64,000 bases of DNA, from assembly GCF_004208415.1 (NCBI RefSeq), contig NZ_CP035758.1, positions 930,001-994,000 on the forward strand. Direction: 5' to 3'. Of the stretch, positions 1 through 7,997 are shown piece by piece. The DNA comes from Ktedonosporobacter rubrisoli. GTDB taxonomy: Bacteria > Chloroflexota > Ktedonobacteria > Ktedonobacterales > Ktedonobacteraceae. The notes under the pieces were generated by a model. It saw only the letters and a program-made list of their open reading frames with translations, was not told the DNA's origin and did no database searches. Position numbers and translations under genes: made by a program. Numbering within the stretch: the stretch's first letter is position 1; every line of letters begins with the position of its first letter.

Positions 1-237
1 GAACAGCCCTACTGGACCGAGCATGCCGCCTTTTTGGATAAGCTCTTTGCGGACGGAATGGTGATACTCGGAGGACCCTTCGCCAACTACAGTGATTTGC
101 TCGTCATCATTGAAGCTGATACTGAGGAACAAGTTCACAGTCTCTTCAAGCAGGACCCATTTGTGCTTCATAACATTATTCGCGTGCGAGCGATTCGCGA
201 ATGGCTCCTTTTCCTTGACGCGCGGCGCCGCGCATAA
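1..237 (+). CDS. YciI-like protein, C-terminal part (5' end outside window)
   Basis: The reading frame is open from base 1 and stops at TAA 235-237, so the start lies upstream of the window. About 78 residues are visible. The pattern of a helix ending in FADGMVILGGPF, then a strand DLLVIIEADTEEQ and a PFVLHNIIRVRAIREW segment is typical of the YCII-related ferredoxin-like fold (family knowledge), usually about 95 residues. YciI-like proteins are small putative enzymes or dimerisation modules, and no specific reaction can be assigned. A GC-rich hairpin follows directly and probably ends the transcript. Confidence 0.75.
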   Translation, partial: EQPYWTEHAAFLDKLFADGMVILGGPFANYSDLLVIIEADTEEQVHSLFKQDPFVLHNIIRVRAIREWLLFLDARRRA

Positions 238-261
238 GACCTCTACACTTTACATGTAAAA

Positions 262-286
262 GCGCGCCTCAATAATCCAGGCGCGC
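262..286 (+). terminator. Probable terminator hairpin after the YciI-like gene
   Basis: The inverted repeat GCGCGCCT (262-269) and AGGCGCGC (279-286) forms a perfect 8-bp GC-rich stem with a 9-nt loop, 25 bases after the stop codon. The following AATCTT is only weakly U-rich, so termination strength is uncertain. The rest of the spacer up to 536 shows no convincing gene. Confidence 0.5.
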
Positions 287-536
287 AATCTTCAGAAATG
301 TACAGGCTTTTTCTGTCCGAAGAAGGCAGCAGAGTGCCAGGCCTTGTTGTCCCGAGGAGAGCGCGAGCCCGAGCAAAATACCGGCTCAGGCTCATACTCT
401 CCCACCTCTCCACACAAGACGAAGATGGCAAATTGAAAAGCCCGGGCATAAGGCATGCATATCGCTTACCTTTGGCTCATATTTTTGCTACAATGGAGTA
501 TACAGACATTCAGGCGGCAGAAGGAGCAGAAATAGC

Positions 537-1232
537 ATGACCCATCTTTTCTTAATACGACATGGAGATTACCTTGCAGAGGACAACGGCAGGCTGGCAG
601 ATCTGGGATTGTCAGCGCTGGGCATCAGACAGGCCGAGCAGCTGCGGGAGCATCTGGAGGCGCATGCCGAAATTCACGCCGATATTCTTATCGCCAGTAC
701 CATGCGCAGAGCACGTCAAACTGCCGAGATCATCGCTCCGGCGCTCAAGGCCCCGCTTATCTTCGATGAAGATATAGAGGAGTGGCGCAACGAAGATGGT
801 TCTCTTAGCCGAGAAGAGTTTCTTGCCAAATTTGAGCAAATAGAGAAGCTTTCCTATGAGCAGAGGGCATTTTTTCGCTACGTGGCGGGCTGCGAAAATT
901 GGCTGGAATTTTCCTTACGCGCCTGCTCCGCGCTCAGCCGTATCGCCAGGGAGCATGAAGGCAAAAACATTGTGCTCGTCTGCCACGGTGGAATTATCGA
1001 GGCATCTTTTACCCTTTTCTTTGGCCTGAGCGCCGCTAACTGGGAACGTGGCCTCATCGATCCCGGCCATACGTCTATTACTCACTGGTTCAAAATGCCA
1101 CCACACCAATGGTTACTTGAGCGCTATAACGACCTCCGGCACCTGGAGAAAAGCATTCAATTGCCGGCCTTTACCGAAGAGATATCGGCCTTTGCCGAAG
1201 ATTCGGATCTTGCTGATTTTCAGTTAGAGTAG
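537..1232 (+). CDS. Histidine phosphatase family protein (phosphoglycerate mutase-like)
   Basis: A 231-residue soluble protein of the histidine phosphatase superfamily, which transfers phosphate through a phosphohistidine. The N-terminal LIRHGD motif places the nucleophilic His at residue 9. The helix STMRRARQTAEII carries a substrate-binding Arg, and the second conserved His sits in VLVCHGGI. Length matches the broad-specificity phosphatase/GpmB-like branch. The start is supported by AGGAG about 10 bases upstream. It stands alone between the YciI-like gene and a metallo-hydrolase, so its substrate cannot be inferred. The family call is firm but the reaction is generic. Confidence 0.88.
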   Translation: MTHLFLIRHGDYLAEDNGRLADLGLSALGIRQAEQLREHLEAHAEIHADILIASTMRRARQTAEIIAPALKAPLIFDEDIEEWRNEDGSLSREEFLAKFEQIEKLSYEQRAFFRYVAGCENWLEFSLRACSALSRIAREHEGKNIVLVCHGGIIEASFTLFFGLSAANWERGLIDPGHTSITHWFKMPPHQWLLERYNDLRHLEKSIQLPAFTEEISAFAEDSDLADFQLE

Positions 1233-1557
1233 AGTTAAGATCCTTTGCGACTAGCCACAAAGAGTTCGATACTTACTAAATTTTCTACTACTTCAACGCC
1301 ATATCCCACTCATGATCTATAAATAGTTTCAGCAAACAATCCGCCCCGGTTAGTAGCGCCTGGCAATCCAGGCTCAGCCCTTGACAGCGTAAATCTTCCA
1401 GCTCTCTCATTTGCTGTTAGCAGCATAGCATAAAACCTGCCATTTGTCTGTAATCATCTTTACAGTTCTGGTCTAGCCAATCGCCTATACTTCAGTCTGG
1501 CATGGTCTCCCGGTAGTTATGATGCAGTTCAGCATAGGAAAGGACGACTTAACAACA
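1233..1557. other. Intergenic region with no recognisable gene
   Basis: About 325 bases between the histidine phosphatase and the metallo-hydrolase. I see no convincing coding frame, RNA gene or strong hairpin. The promoter of the downstream gene must lie here but no clear -35/-10 pair stands out. Confidence 0.5.
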
Positions 1558-2289
1558 ATGCATACAGCTACTCCACAAAAGCTCTACCTTATGCAGCTCT
1601 CAACCGCAACCGTACCTACCCCTAAGCGCAAGCTGGAGATGGTATCCGGCTGTTATCTCATCGAAACTAGCGCTGGAAAGCACATCCTTATCGATAGCGG
1701 TATGCCCACCGCCGTACAATTGCCAGCAGGAGCTCCGCCAAGCGAGAATGAGAAAAATGTGCTTGAGCATCTCAGCGAGCTTGGCCTGCGTCCTGCTGAC
1801 ATAGATATGCTCATCTGCACGCACTTTGATGTAGACCACGCCGGATATCATGATGCCTTCCCGCAGGCAGAGTTTATTGTGCAACGCGCACATTACGAGC
1901 TGGCGAAGAGCGGGCATCCGCGCTTTGCAGCGGCACGCCAGCACTGGGATCATCCAGCTCTGCGCTACCGGCTAATCGATGGCGATACCGAACTCTTGCC
2001 GGGCCTGAAGCTGCTTGAGACCAGCGGACATACGACCGGGCATCAATCGGTGCTTGTGCATTTACCGGAAACGGGAGCTGTCTTGCTGGCCGTCGATGCA
2101 GTTATGATGCAGTCAGCCTTTACACCTGACCGAGCCGCGTGGCCTATGGATGAGAACGAAGAGCAGTTACGTGCGAGCACGCGTAAGCTGCTGGATCTGG
2201 TCGAACACGAGCATGTGGCCCTTGTCGTCTTTGGCCACGATGGTCAGCACTGGCAAACGCTCAAAAAGGCGCCGGCCTATTACGGCTAA
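1558..2289 (+). CDS. MBL-fold metallo-hydrolase, N-acyl homoserine lactonase-like
   Basis: A 243-residue metallo-beta-lactamase-fold hydrolase. The metal site reads CTHFDVDHAG, with later ligands in TSGHTTGHQS, LLAVDAV and VVFGHDGQ. The HxDxDH form, with Asp replacing the second His of the canonical HxHxDH, is one I associate with the AHL-lactonase-like subgroup of the family, so lactone hydrolysis is plausible but unproven. A longer frame opens at ATG 1519, but GGAAAGGA at 1537-1544 sits better before the ATG at 1558 and the extra residues do not look family-like. No neighbouring quorum-sensing genes are visible. Confidence 0.82.
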   Translation: MHTATPQKLYLMQLSTATVPTPKRKLEMVSGCYLIETSAGKHILIDSGMPTAVQLPAGAPPSENEKNVLEHLSELGLRPADIDMLICTHFDVDHAGYHDAFPQAEFIVQRAHYELAKSGHPRFAAARQHWDHPALRYRLIDGDTELLPGLKLLETSGHTTGHQSVLVHLPETGAVLLAVDAVMMQSAFTPDRAAWPMDENEEQLRASTRKLLDLVEHEHVALVVFGHDGQHWQTLKKAPAYYG

Positions 2290-2406
2290 ACGCCTCGCGT
2301 CATCTTACCCTGGTCAGACTCTTTCACGAAACAACGAAAGGTGAAGAGCTAGATGAGCCCTTCACCTGATCCTGGCTCAAGACGTTGCGCGCAAATTTCT
2401 GAGAGT

Positions 2407-3370
2407 GTGTCCTAGCTAGAACAATGAGCCGATAGTTCAGAGAAAGGAGAGTTCAGCCGAAAGCACAACTCGAAAGGAACGAACCAAGATGTGTGAGCCA
2501 ATCAAGCGAAAACGTTACCCGTCGGATCTGACCGATGCGCAATGGGAGCTGATCAAGCCGTTCATCCCAGCAGTCTCTGCCCAGGCCACAACGGCCCTTC
2601 ACGAGCGACGAGAAATCGTCAATGCTATCCTCTATGTGTTGCGCACAGGCTGCTCATGGCGACAGATGCCGCACGACCTGCCCAATGGCAAAACGGCCCA
2701 TCACTACTTCCGCATCTGGACGCAGGCGGGGATTTGGGAGCCCATCATGGCCCACCTGCGCCGACAGGTACGCACCCAGATGGGGCGGGACCCGGAACCC
2801 AGCGCTGCGATCATCGATAGCCAGTCGATCAAAACGGCTCCCGTGCCAGGAAGCGACAAGGGCTTCGACGCGGGGAAAAAAAATCTATGGGCGTAAACGC
2901 CACGTGCTCGTGGATACGCAGGGTTTCCTTCTGGCTGTCAAAGTGCATGCCGCCAACATCGTGGATCGCGTGGGGCCAGGCTCTTGCTCAGCCAGTTGCC
3001 GCGCTCTTTCCCGCGTCTGTGCCACCTCTTTGCGGATAAGGGCTATACAGGACCATTGCTCGACTGGATTGCGCAGCGATTGCACTGGACCACAGAACTG
3101 GTGCCACAGGCTCACAATAGGTCCCATCAGCACTGGATCCTCGTGGACGGCCAACCGGTTCTGCTGCCCCGGCCCAAGACGGGTTTTCAGGTGCAAAGGA
3201 AACGATGGGTCGTCGAACGCAGCTTGGCCTGGTTCACCCGTTTCCGCCGCTTAGCTCGCGACTACGAAGGGCTCACCACCAGTTCAGAAGCCTTTCTTCA
3301 GCTCGCCTCGGTTCGGCTTATGCTTTCGCGCTTATCTCCTTTCCGCTACTGATTCTTGTGGTTAGGACAC
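2407..3370 (+). mobile_element. IS5-family-like insertion sequence, approximate limits
   Basis: The transposase gene is bracketed by short inverted ends: GTGTCCTA at 2407-2414 and its complement TAGGACAC at 3363-3370, with partly matching GAGAG-rich sequence beyond each. This spacing, about 0.96 kb, is normal for single-transposase IS5-group elements. No clear target duplication was seen, so the limits could be a few bases off. The transposase is frameshifted, suggesting a decaying copy or one needing frameshifting. Confidence 0.7.
2489..3352 (+). pseudogene. IS5-family DDE transposase, two compensating frameshifts
   Basis: The three reading segments together give a complete IS5-type transposase of about 287 residues. 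An N-terminal DUF4096-like domain (YPSDLTDAQWELIKPF) is followed by DDE residues in AAIIDSQSIK, HLFADKGYTG and WVVERSLAWFTRF. Frame changes occur at an eight-A run (2876-2883), where one A is surplus, and near the G run 2972-2975, where one base appears missing. The first site resembles slippage sites used by some IS5 relatives. The second has no such precedent I can name, so a pseudogene or homopolymer sequencing error is more likely. Confidence 0.8.
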
Positions 3371-3413
3371 TCTCTGAGATCTTTTCGCTATTCTTGCGCA
3401 GGCCCAGGCATAA

Positions 3414-4481
3414 TCACGGAACGAGCACAGTAAGCTGAAACGGACCGCCATGCTCGTGGGCATACTGCACGGCCTGATTCACCTGGGCAAGCGGGAAGGT
3501 GTGAACTGTGAACGGCTCAAGGTCGAGCAGGCCCCCACGCAACAAGCCTGCCATCAAGACAGGCGCATGCCTGGGACACGTATACTGGCCACGCACGACA
3601 ATACTATTGCGCATGAGATATTTGTAAGGAATATCTACCTCTGCCTCTACGCCACCCATCAAAATGGCTGTTCCGCCTGGACGCAAGGCCAGAATGGCAC
3701 GACGGGTGGGAGTCGAGTCCTTGATCGGCCCTAAGAGATCGAGCATACAATCAATGGGACCGCCTGCGGCTTCCTGGATATACCTGTTATCAAGCACCTC
3801 GTCCCCGGAAAGCTGGACCGGGCGCACGCGCTCGCCGAAATGGTTTACCAGGTCCTTGAGAGCCTGTTCATTGCGTCCCAGCGCAACAACTCGCGCCGCC
3901 CCCATGGCTAGAGCAACTGCCACACCGGCACTACCAAAATGGCCGGTCGCCCCATTTACCAGAATCACCTGACCAGCCTGAAAGTTTGCGGCTAAGAGCC
4001 CGCCATAAGGAACGAGTAGTGTATTCATCCAGGCGAGCTTTGCTGGATCAATCGAGCGGAGCTGTTCAAGAGTGACGGCATTCTCAAGAGGCACAAGCAT
4101 TTTCTCAGCAAATGCCCCATTTCTAAAATGAGCCTGCAGCTTCTGCGCTCCCTCGGTCGGAGCGATCCAGCCTTGCAACATAATATCGGGCGAAAGGCTA
4201 TCGTCACGCGAACGCACAGTAGGATCACAAAACACAAGTTGGCCCGCCTGCAGGCGGGTTGCATCCGGTCCGGTTTTCTCCACAAGGCCAATCCCACCGA
4301 CGCCAGGGACAAGAGGCAGCAACAAGGGATAATTTCTTTCGCCAGTAAAGACCTCGTGAGCATAGGCCAGGACGGGAGCGGCCAGCATGCGCACAAGTGC
4401 TTCTCCTGCTCCCGGCAGCGGTTCAGGAATATCTTCAAGCCCTAAAGGCTTACCAATGGTCTTGAGGATGGCAGCTTTCAT
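3414..4481 (-). CDS. MDR-superfamily alcohol dehydrogenase / quinone oxidoreductase-like
   Basis: A 355-residue medium-chain dehydrogenase/reductase. The N-terminal GroES-like half contains PLPGAGEALVRM and LVPGVGGIGLVEKTG. The nucleotide-binding half has the Rossmann motif NGATGHFGSAG at about residue 170, followed by RVVALGRN. Catalytic zinc ligands are not obvious, so a zinc-free quinone-oxidoreductase-like member is possible. The start at 4481 is chosen because AAAGGAA lies about 10 bases upstream and MKAAILK is the usual family N-terminus; a longer frame reaches 4559. It is divergent from an XRE-MmyB regulator, with a perfect palindrome between them, so that regulator probably controls it. 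Confidence 0.85.
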   Translation of the reverse strand: MKAAILKTIGKPLGLEDIPEPLPGAGEALVRMLAAPVLAYAHEVFTGERNYPLLLPLVPGVGGIGLVEKTGPDATRLQAGQLVFCDPTVRSRDDSLSPDIMLQGWIAPTEGAQKLQAHFRNGAFAEKMLVPLENAVTLEQLRSIDPAKLAWMNTLLVPYGGLLAANFQAGQVILVNGATGHFGSAGVAVALAMGAARVVALGRNEQALKDLVNHFGERVRPVQLSGDEVLDNRYIQEAAGGPIDCMLDLLGPIKDSTPTRRAILALRPGGTAILMGGVEAEVDIPYKYLMRNSIVVRGQYTCPRHAPVLMAGLLRGGLLDLEPFTVHTFPLAQVNQAVQYAHEHGGPFQLTVLVP

Positions 4482-4621
4482 ACAATAAATTCCTTTCTCT
4501 AAGCACTCAGCAAGCCTGTGACAAGAGAGCCTGCCGCACAAGATGTACAGGCGAACCATCTAGCCAGGCTACAGCAGGACCACAAGCTTGACATAGTAGC
4601 TGGCCTTCATGCATGCTAAAA

Positions 4622-4639
4622 GCCAGAACTAGTTCTGGC
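4622..4639. promoter_or_regulatory. Perfect 18-bp palindrome, probable operator
   Basis: GCCAGAACTAGTTCTGGC is a perfect 18-bp palindrome in the 241-bp spacer between the divergent oxidoreductase and XRE-MmyB genes. Position and symmetry suit a dimeric regulator, most simply the adjacent XRE protein. Binding is inferred. Confidence 0.6.
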
Positions 4640-4722
4640 GTTACTATGCCACAGGTATTGAAAAGCAACCAGAGCTTGCTAATACTGGTATTGGTAACAC
4701 CCGGGAAAGGGGATGAACACAA

Positions 4723-5550
4723 ATGCTAGAGAACGTGCAGCGAGCCGAGCTGGCGAGCTTCTTACGCACGCGCAGAGCCCGGCTTTCGCCGGCCGAGGTA
4801 GGCTTGCCACATACCATCCGGCGCAAGACTGCAGGACTACGCCGCGAAGAAGTTGCCCAGCTTGCCGGCGTTGGTGTAACCTGGTATACCTGGCTGGAAC
4901 AGGGACGAGATATCCATGTCTCGGCTCAGGTGCTCGACTGCCTGGCCCACACTCTTCGCCTCACGCCAGCAGAAAAAGCGCATCTATACCTGCTAGCCGG
5001 GCAGGCTCCTCCGCTACAGCCCACCCCAGCTCAGGAGCACGTGAGCCCCTTTTTGCAGCAAATGCTTGAGCGTCTGGGGAATTGCCCGGCCTATATTACT
5101 GGTAGGCGCTGGGATGTACTGGCCTGGAATCGCGCCGCCAGCCTGGTTATTGCTGATTTCGCTGTATTACCAGGGCAGGAGCGCAATATCATGCGCCTGG
5201 TTTTCACTAATGAACAATATCGGCAACGCGTTGTCGATTGGAAAGGGATAGCGCAAAAGCTGCTGGCTCAGCTCCGCGCGAGCAGTAGCCTGTACAGCGA
5301 GGATGAGCAATTAACAGCCTTGATCGCCGAGCTCCAGCAGCGCAGCCCCGAATTCGCCAGTTGGTGGCCGCGCCATGAGGTCCAGGGGCGACAGGATGGC
5401 CAGAAGGAATTGCGGCATCCGCAGGTAGGTACACTCGTGCTTGAACATAGCACTTTCCAGATCGAAGGCACTCCAGGACTGAAAATGGTAGTCTATCTGC
5501 CGACCAGCGAGGAGACGAATAGAAAGCTTGAACAGCTCTGTGCCCGCTAG
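4723..5550 (+). CDS. XRE-family regulator with MmyB-like ligand-binding domain
   Basis: A 275-residue transcription regulator. The N-terminal HTH includes FLRTRRARLSPAEVGLP and LRREEVAQLAGVGVTWYTWLEQGR (about residues 10-60). The remainder, with RRWDVLAWNRAA, FTNEQYRQRVVDWKG and HPQVGTLVLEH, matches the MmyB-like C-terminal domain thought to bind small ligands. In this family the regulator usually sits divergent from an NAD(P)-dependent oxidoreductase and represses it, and that layout is seen here. It is paralogous to the gene at 16229-17092. A second start in the preceding bases is unlikely. Confidence 0.88.
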   Translation: MLENVQRAELASFLRTRRARLSPAEVGLPHTIRRKTAGLRREEVAQLAGVGVTWYTWLEQGRDIHVSAQVLDCLAHTLRLTPAEKAHLYLLAGQAPPLQPTPAQEHVSPFLQQMLERLGNCPAYITGRRWDVLAWNRAASLVIADFAVLPGQERNIMRLVFTNEQYRQRVVDWKGIAQKLLAQLRASSSLYSEDEQLTALIAELQQRSPEFASWWPRHEVQGRQDGQKELRHPQVGTLVLEHSTFQIEGTPGLKMVVYLPTSEETNRKLEQLCAR

Positions 5551-5781
5551 CGCGCTCTTCCGTAGCTATCTCTTATCCGACGCATGCAGTGCCGGGTAAA
5601 TTATGCGTTCAGCCAGCGCGGCCAGGGGCAGCACTCTTTATAATCCTTTCCCTCTCAATGGTACAGCTTGTCGCATCTATAAAATATGTCATAGAATCGG
5701 AACTCAGGCCTATAAAAACATATATGCACTTTATACCTATATTGTGGCTATCATAGCATAACGAAAAGTAAGGAGGGAAAG

Positions 5782-6258
5782 ATGTCTCAAGAAGATCGGC
5801 GCTACAGTCGCCAGGACCTTTTAACAGCTATTGAGATGGGATGGAGGCAGTATCTACCGCACTTAGCGCAGCTATCCCCGGAGGAGCAAGATAACTATGC
5901 TCGCGAACAAGGCTTTGAGCGCGTACAGGATGTGCTGGTGCATATTTTCTCCTGGTGGGAACGCTCAACGCAAAGAACTTACCGCTTGCTTGGCGGGCTT
6001 GAAGTGCCCAGAACCGACGATATAGACGCCTTCAACGCCAATGCGGTGGCACAGTATAAACAGTGGTCGCGCGAAGATGTCGAGGCCAAATTCACTATGG
6101 ATCTCGAAGCCTTTGAACGCTTCCTCTCCAATCTGCCAGAAATGGCCCTCGACAACGAGCGCATCCATCTCTGGCTGCGGCTCGATGCGATTGACCATTA
6201 TGAGGAACATCGCCCACCCAATGCGCCCTCGCTGCGCGCAGCGGACAGCGATACCTAA
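5782..6258 (+). CDS. ClbS/DfsB-like four-helix protein
   Basis: A 158-residue protein predicted to be all-helical. The opening SRQDLLTAIEMGWRQ, the central VQDVLVHIFSWWERSTQRT and the closing LWLRLDAIDHYEEH place it in the ClbS/DfsB group of the DinB-like superfamily. ClbS itself hydrolyses the colibactin cyclopropane, but most relatives are of unknown function, so self-resistance or detoxification is only a guess. A very strong AAGGAGGG lies 4-5 bases before the ATG. It is monocistronic and followed by a 9-bp hairpin. Confidence 0.72.
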   Translation: MSQEDRRYSRQDLLTAIEMGWRQYLPHLAQLSPEEQDNYAREQGFERVQDVLVHIFSWWERSTQRTYRLLGGLEVPRTDDIDAFNANAVAQYKQWSREDVEAKFTMDLEAFERFLSNLPEMALDNERIHLWLRLDAIDHYEEHRPPNAPSLRAADSDT

Positions 6259-6274
6259 GCTGGCTTAGCAGCGG

Positions 6275-6301
6275 GACCCACGATTAAAAGAGTCGTGGGT
6301 C
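6275..6301. terminator. Hairpin terminator between convergent genes
   Basis: GACCCACGA (6275-6283) pairs perfectly with TCGTGGGTC (6293-6301) around a 9-nt loop, 17 bases after the ClbS-like stop. It lies between convergent genes and could serve both. There is little U-rich sequence after it on the plus strand. Confidence 0.65.
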
Positions 6302-6349
6302 TCTGTATATGGCTATAAGAAGCCTTGTGCTTGTCCTCGCGCAATTCGG

Positions 6350-6895
6350 CTATGAGCCAGGCTGGTGAGCCCGCTCAAAACAACTTTGCGCTTCGGCCTC
6401 GCGCCCCAGGCGCTCCAACACACGGCCCTTGAGCTTCCAGCCGTCCGGCAAGGTCGGCTCAAGGATGGTCACCCGCTCATAGGCGGCGAGAGCCTCTTCA
6501 TAACGCTGCAGCCTCTCAAGCAATCTTCCTTGATTGGCGTAAATTACCCAGGGAAAGACAAAGACTTGCTGGCGGTTACGGATAAAGTAATCGGCCCGTT
6601 CATAACAGGCCAGCGCTTCTTGATAAGCTCCTGTCATCCGCAAAGCCCCGGCTTTACAACTCCATGAATAGGGATTCTCAGGATCTAGCCGTAGAAGTTG
6701 CTCGTAGGCAGATACAGCCTCCTCAAATCGCCTTAGTTCCTGTAGCGTATTTCCCATTGCGCACCAGGCATCCGCACTTTCCGGATCAAGCCGGGCGGCC
6801 TGCTCAAATAGAGCAAGGGCCTCGTTATACTGTCTCAGGCCATACAGCTTTGTTCCTTCTTCCATCAGAGCATCTCGCGAAGGTTTCGTTTCCAT
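6350..6895 (-). CDS. Tetratricopeptide repeat protein
   Basis: A 181-residue soluble protein made almost entirely of about four TPR units, visible as repeats of the type YNEALALFEQAARLDPES, FEEAVSAYEQLLRLDPEN and YEEALAAYERVTILEPTLP. TPR arrays form right-handed superhelices that bind peptides or partner proteins. There is no catalytic domain, signal peptide or membrane segment. The gene is monocistronic, with GAAAGGAA upstream of the ATG at 6895. The partner cannot be inferred. Confidence 0.85.
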   Translation of the reverse strand: METKPSRDALMEEGTKLYGLRQYNEALALFEQAARLDPESADAWCAMGNTLQELRRFEEAVSAYEQLLRLDPENPYSWSCKAGALRMTGAYQEALACYERADYFIRNRQQVFVFPWVIYANQGRLLERLQRYEEALAAYERVTILEPTLPDGWKLKGRVLERLGREAEAQSCFERAHQPGS

Positions 6896-7020
6896 TGCCG
6901 CTTCCTTTCAGCTTAGCTCATCTTTAGCTTCTTACTCCTCACATAATATATTACTATCATTATTTCTATTGATTCAATTTTAATTCTTTAAGCCTAAAGC
7001 TTGCAAAGCCACTTTTGCTC

Positions 7021-7049
7021 TTGACAAAGCTCCAAAACCCTACTATCAT
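7021..7049 (+). promoter_or_regulatory. Consensus-like sigma-70 promoter of the ArsR-DUF2087 gene
   Basis: TTGACA at 7021-7026 and TATCAT at 7044-7049 are separated by exactly 17 bp. The palindromic operator begins two bases after the -10 box, so a bound repressor would cover the start of transcription. Confidence 0.75.
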
Positions 7050-7050
7050 A

Positions 7051-7072
7051 CAATCAAACGATCATTTGATTG
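7051..7072. promoter_or_regulatory. ArsR-type operator, perfect 8-bp arms
   Basis: CAATCAAA (7051-7058) and TTTGATTG (7065-7072) form a perfect inverted repeat with a 6-bp spacer. ATCAAA-n6-TTTGAT symmetry is of the kind bound by ArsR/SmtB winged-helix dimers. Its position over the transcription start indicates autorepression (inference). Confidence 0.7.
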
Positions 7073-7099
7073 GCATATTATTGGAAAGGATTCCGAGCC

Positions 7100-7777
7100 T
7101 TGGAAAACACATCACCCTCAGAGGCCTCGCCTGAAGAGGCACGGCGCTGGAAGCCACAAGATGTTTCCGCAATGAATATCCAAACCGAGCAAGATCCACG
7201 GTTTCTTACGCCACAGCTGGCTCAATTACGCGTCTTTGGCCTTGCTCTCTCCGATCCTATGCGCGTACTCATCCTGGGCCTGCTAGCAGAAGAGGAGCGC
7301 CCTCTTTACGGCCAGGAGATCGCCGAACAGTTAGGCGTAACCGCGCAGACAATCTCTCATCATCTGCAAATCCTGAAAAATGGGGGGCTGGTACGAGAAG
7401 AACGACGCAAGAACGCGTTTCGTTTCTATACGTTAGACACGGCAAACATTCACAAGATTCGCGAAACGTTTTTTGCCGATGATCACCTGGGCCTACAGAC
7501 AAAACAGGAGACCCGGCAGCGGATAGTAGAAATCTTCTTTCAAGAAGGCCGCCTGCTAAGCATTCCGAACCAGCATTCAAAACGCCGCATCATTCTTGAA
7601 GAGCTGATCCATAAGTTTGAGTGGGGGCGAATCTATAGCGAAGCCGAGGTCAATACGCTGCTCAAAGATGTCTACGATGATGTCTCTAGCCTGCGCCGCT
7701 ATCTGGTCGATGAGCACTTTATGCTTCGCGAGCATGGGCGCTACTGGCTGCTTCGGCCCCATGACAGCCATGAATGA
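7100..7777 (+). CDS. ArsR-type winged-helix regulator with DUF2087 domain
   Basis: About 225 residues. A winged helix of ArsR type (LALSDPMRVLILGLLAEEE through VTAQTISHHLQILKNGGLV) occupies roughly residues 45-110, followed by a C-terminal DUF2087 domain (SKRRIILEELIHKFEWGRIYSEAEVN and RYLVDEHFMLREHGRYW). No Cys-rich metal site is apparent, so the inducer is unknown. I chose TTG at 7100 because GGAAAGG (7083-7089) lies 10 bases upstream; the frame extends to a TTG at 7070 inside the operator, and ATG 7172 is another option. The promoter and operator immediately upstream point to autoregulation. The next gene is an AAC(3)-like acetyltransferase, 220 bp away. Confidence 0.82.
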   Translation: MENTSPSEASPEEARRWKPQDVSAMNIQTEQDPRFLTPQLAQLRVFGLALSDPMRVLILGLLAEEERPLYGQEIAEQLGVTAQTISHHLQILKNGGLVREERRKNAFRFYTLDTANIHKIRETFFADDHLGLQTKQETRQRIVEIFFQEGRLLSIPNQHSKRRIILEELIHKFEWGRIYSEAEVNTLLKDVYDDVSSLRRYLVDEHFMLREHGRYWLLRPHDSHE

Positions 7778-7997
7778 TTAAAGCCAGGGCTTGATGCACA
7801 TCTGTTATGGCTTCGCTAACAATAATAGCATTGTCGAAGACCAAAGAAACAAGCTCAAGCCCGCCAAACTACTAGGGCCAGAATAGCAGGCTTTCTATTG
7901 TTACGCTGGCGAACGCTTTACGTTCAGTGAAAGTAAATCAAACAATGGATAACTTCAGTGATCTATCTACAAGAAACTCCTTGAGAGGCACAAGCTG

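Noticed and set aside
298..540. Open plus-strand frame upstream of the histidine phosphatase gene
   Set aside because: No ribosome site, Arg-rich low-quality composition and no family-like sequence; a chance frame in the spacer.
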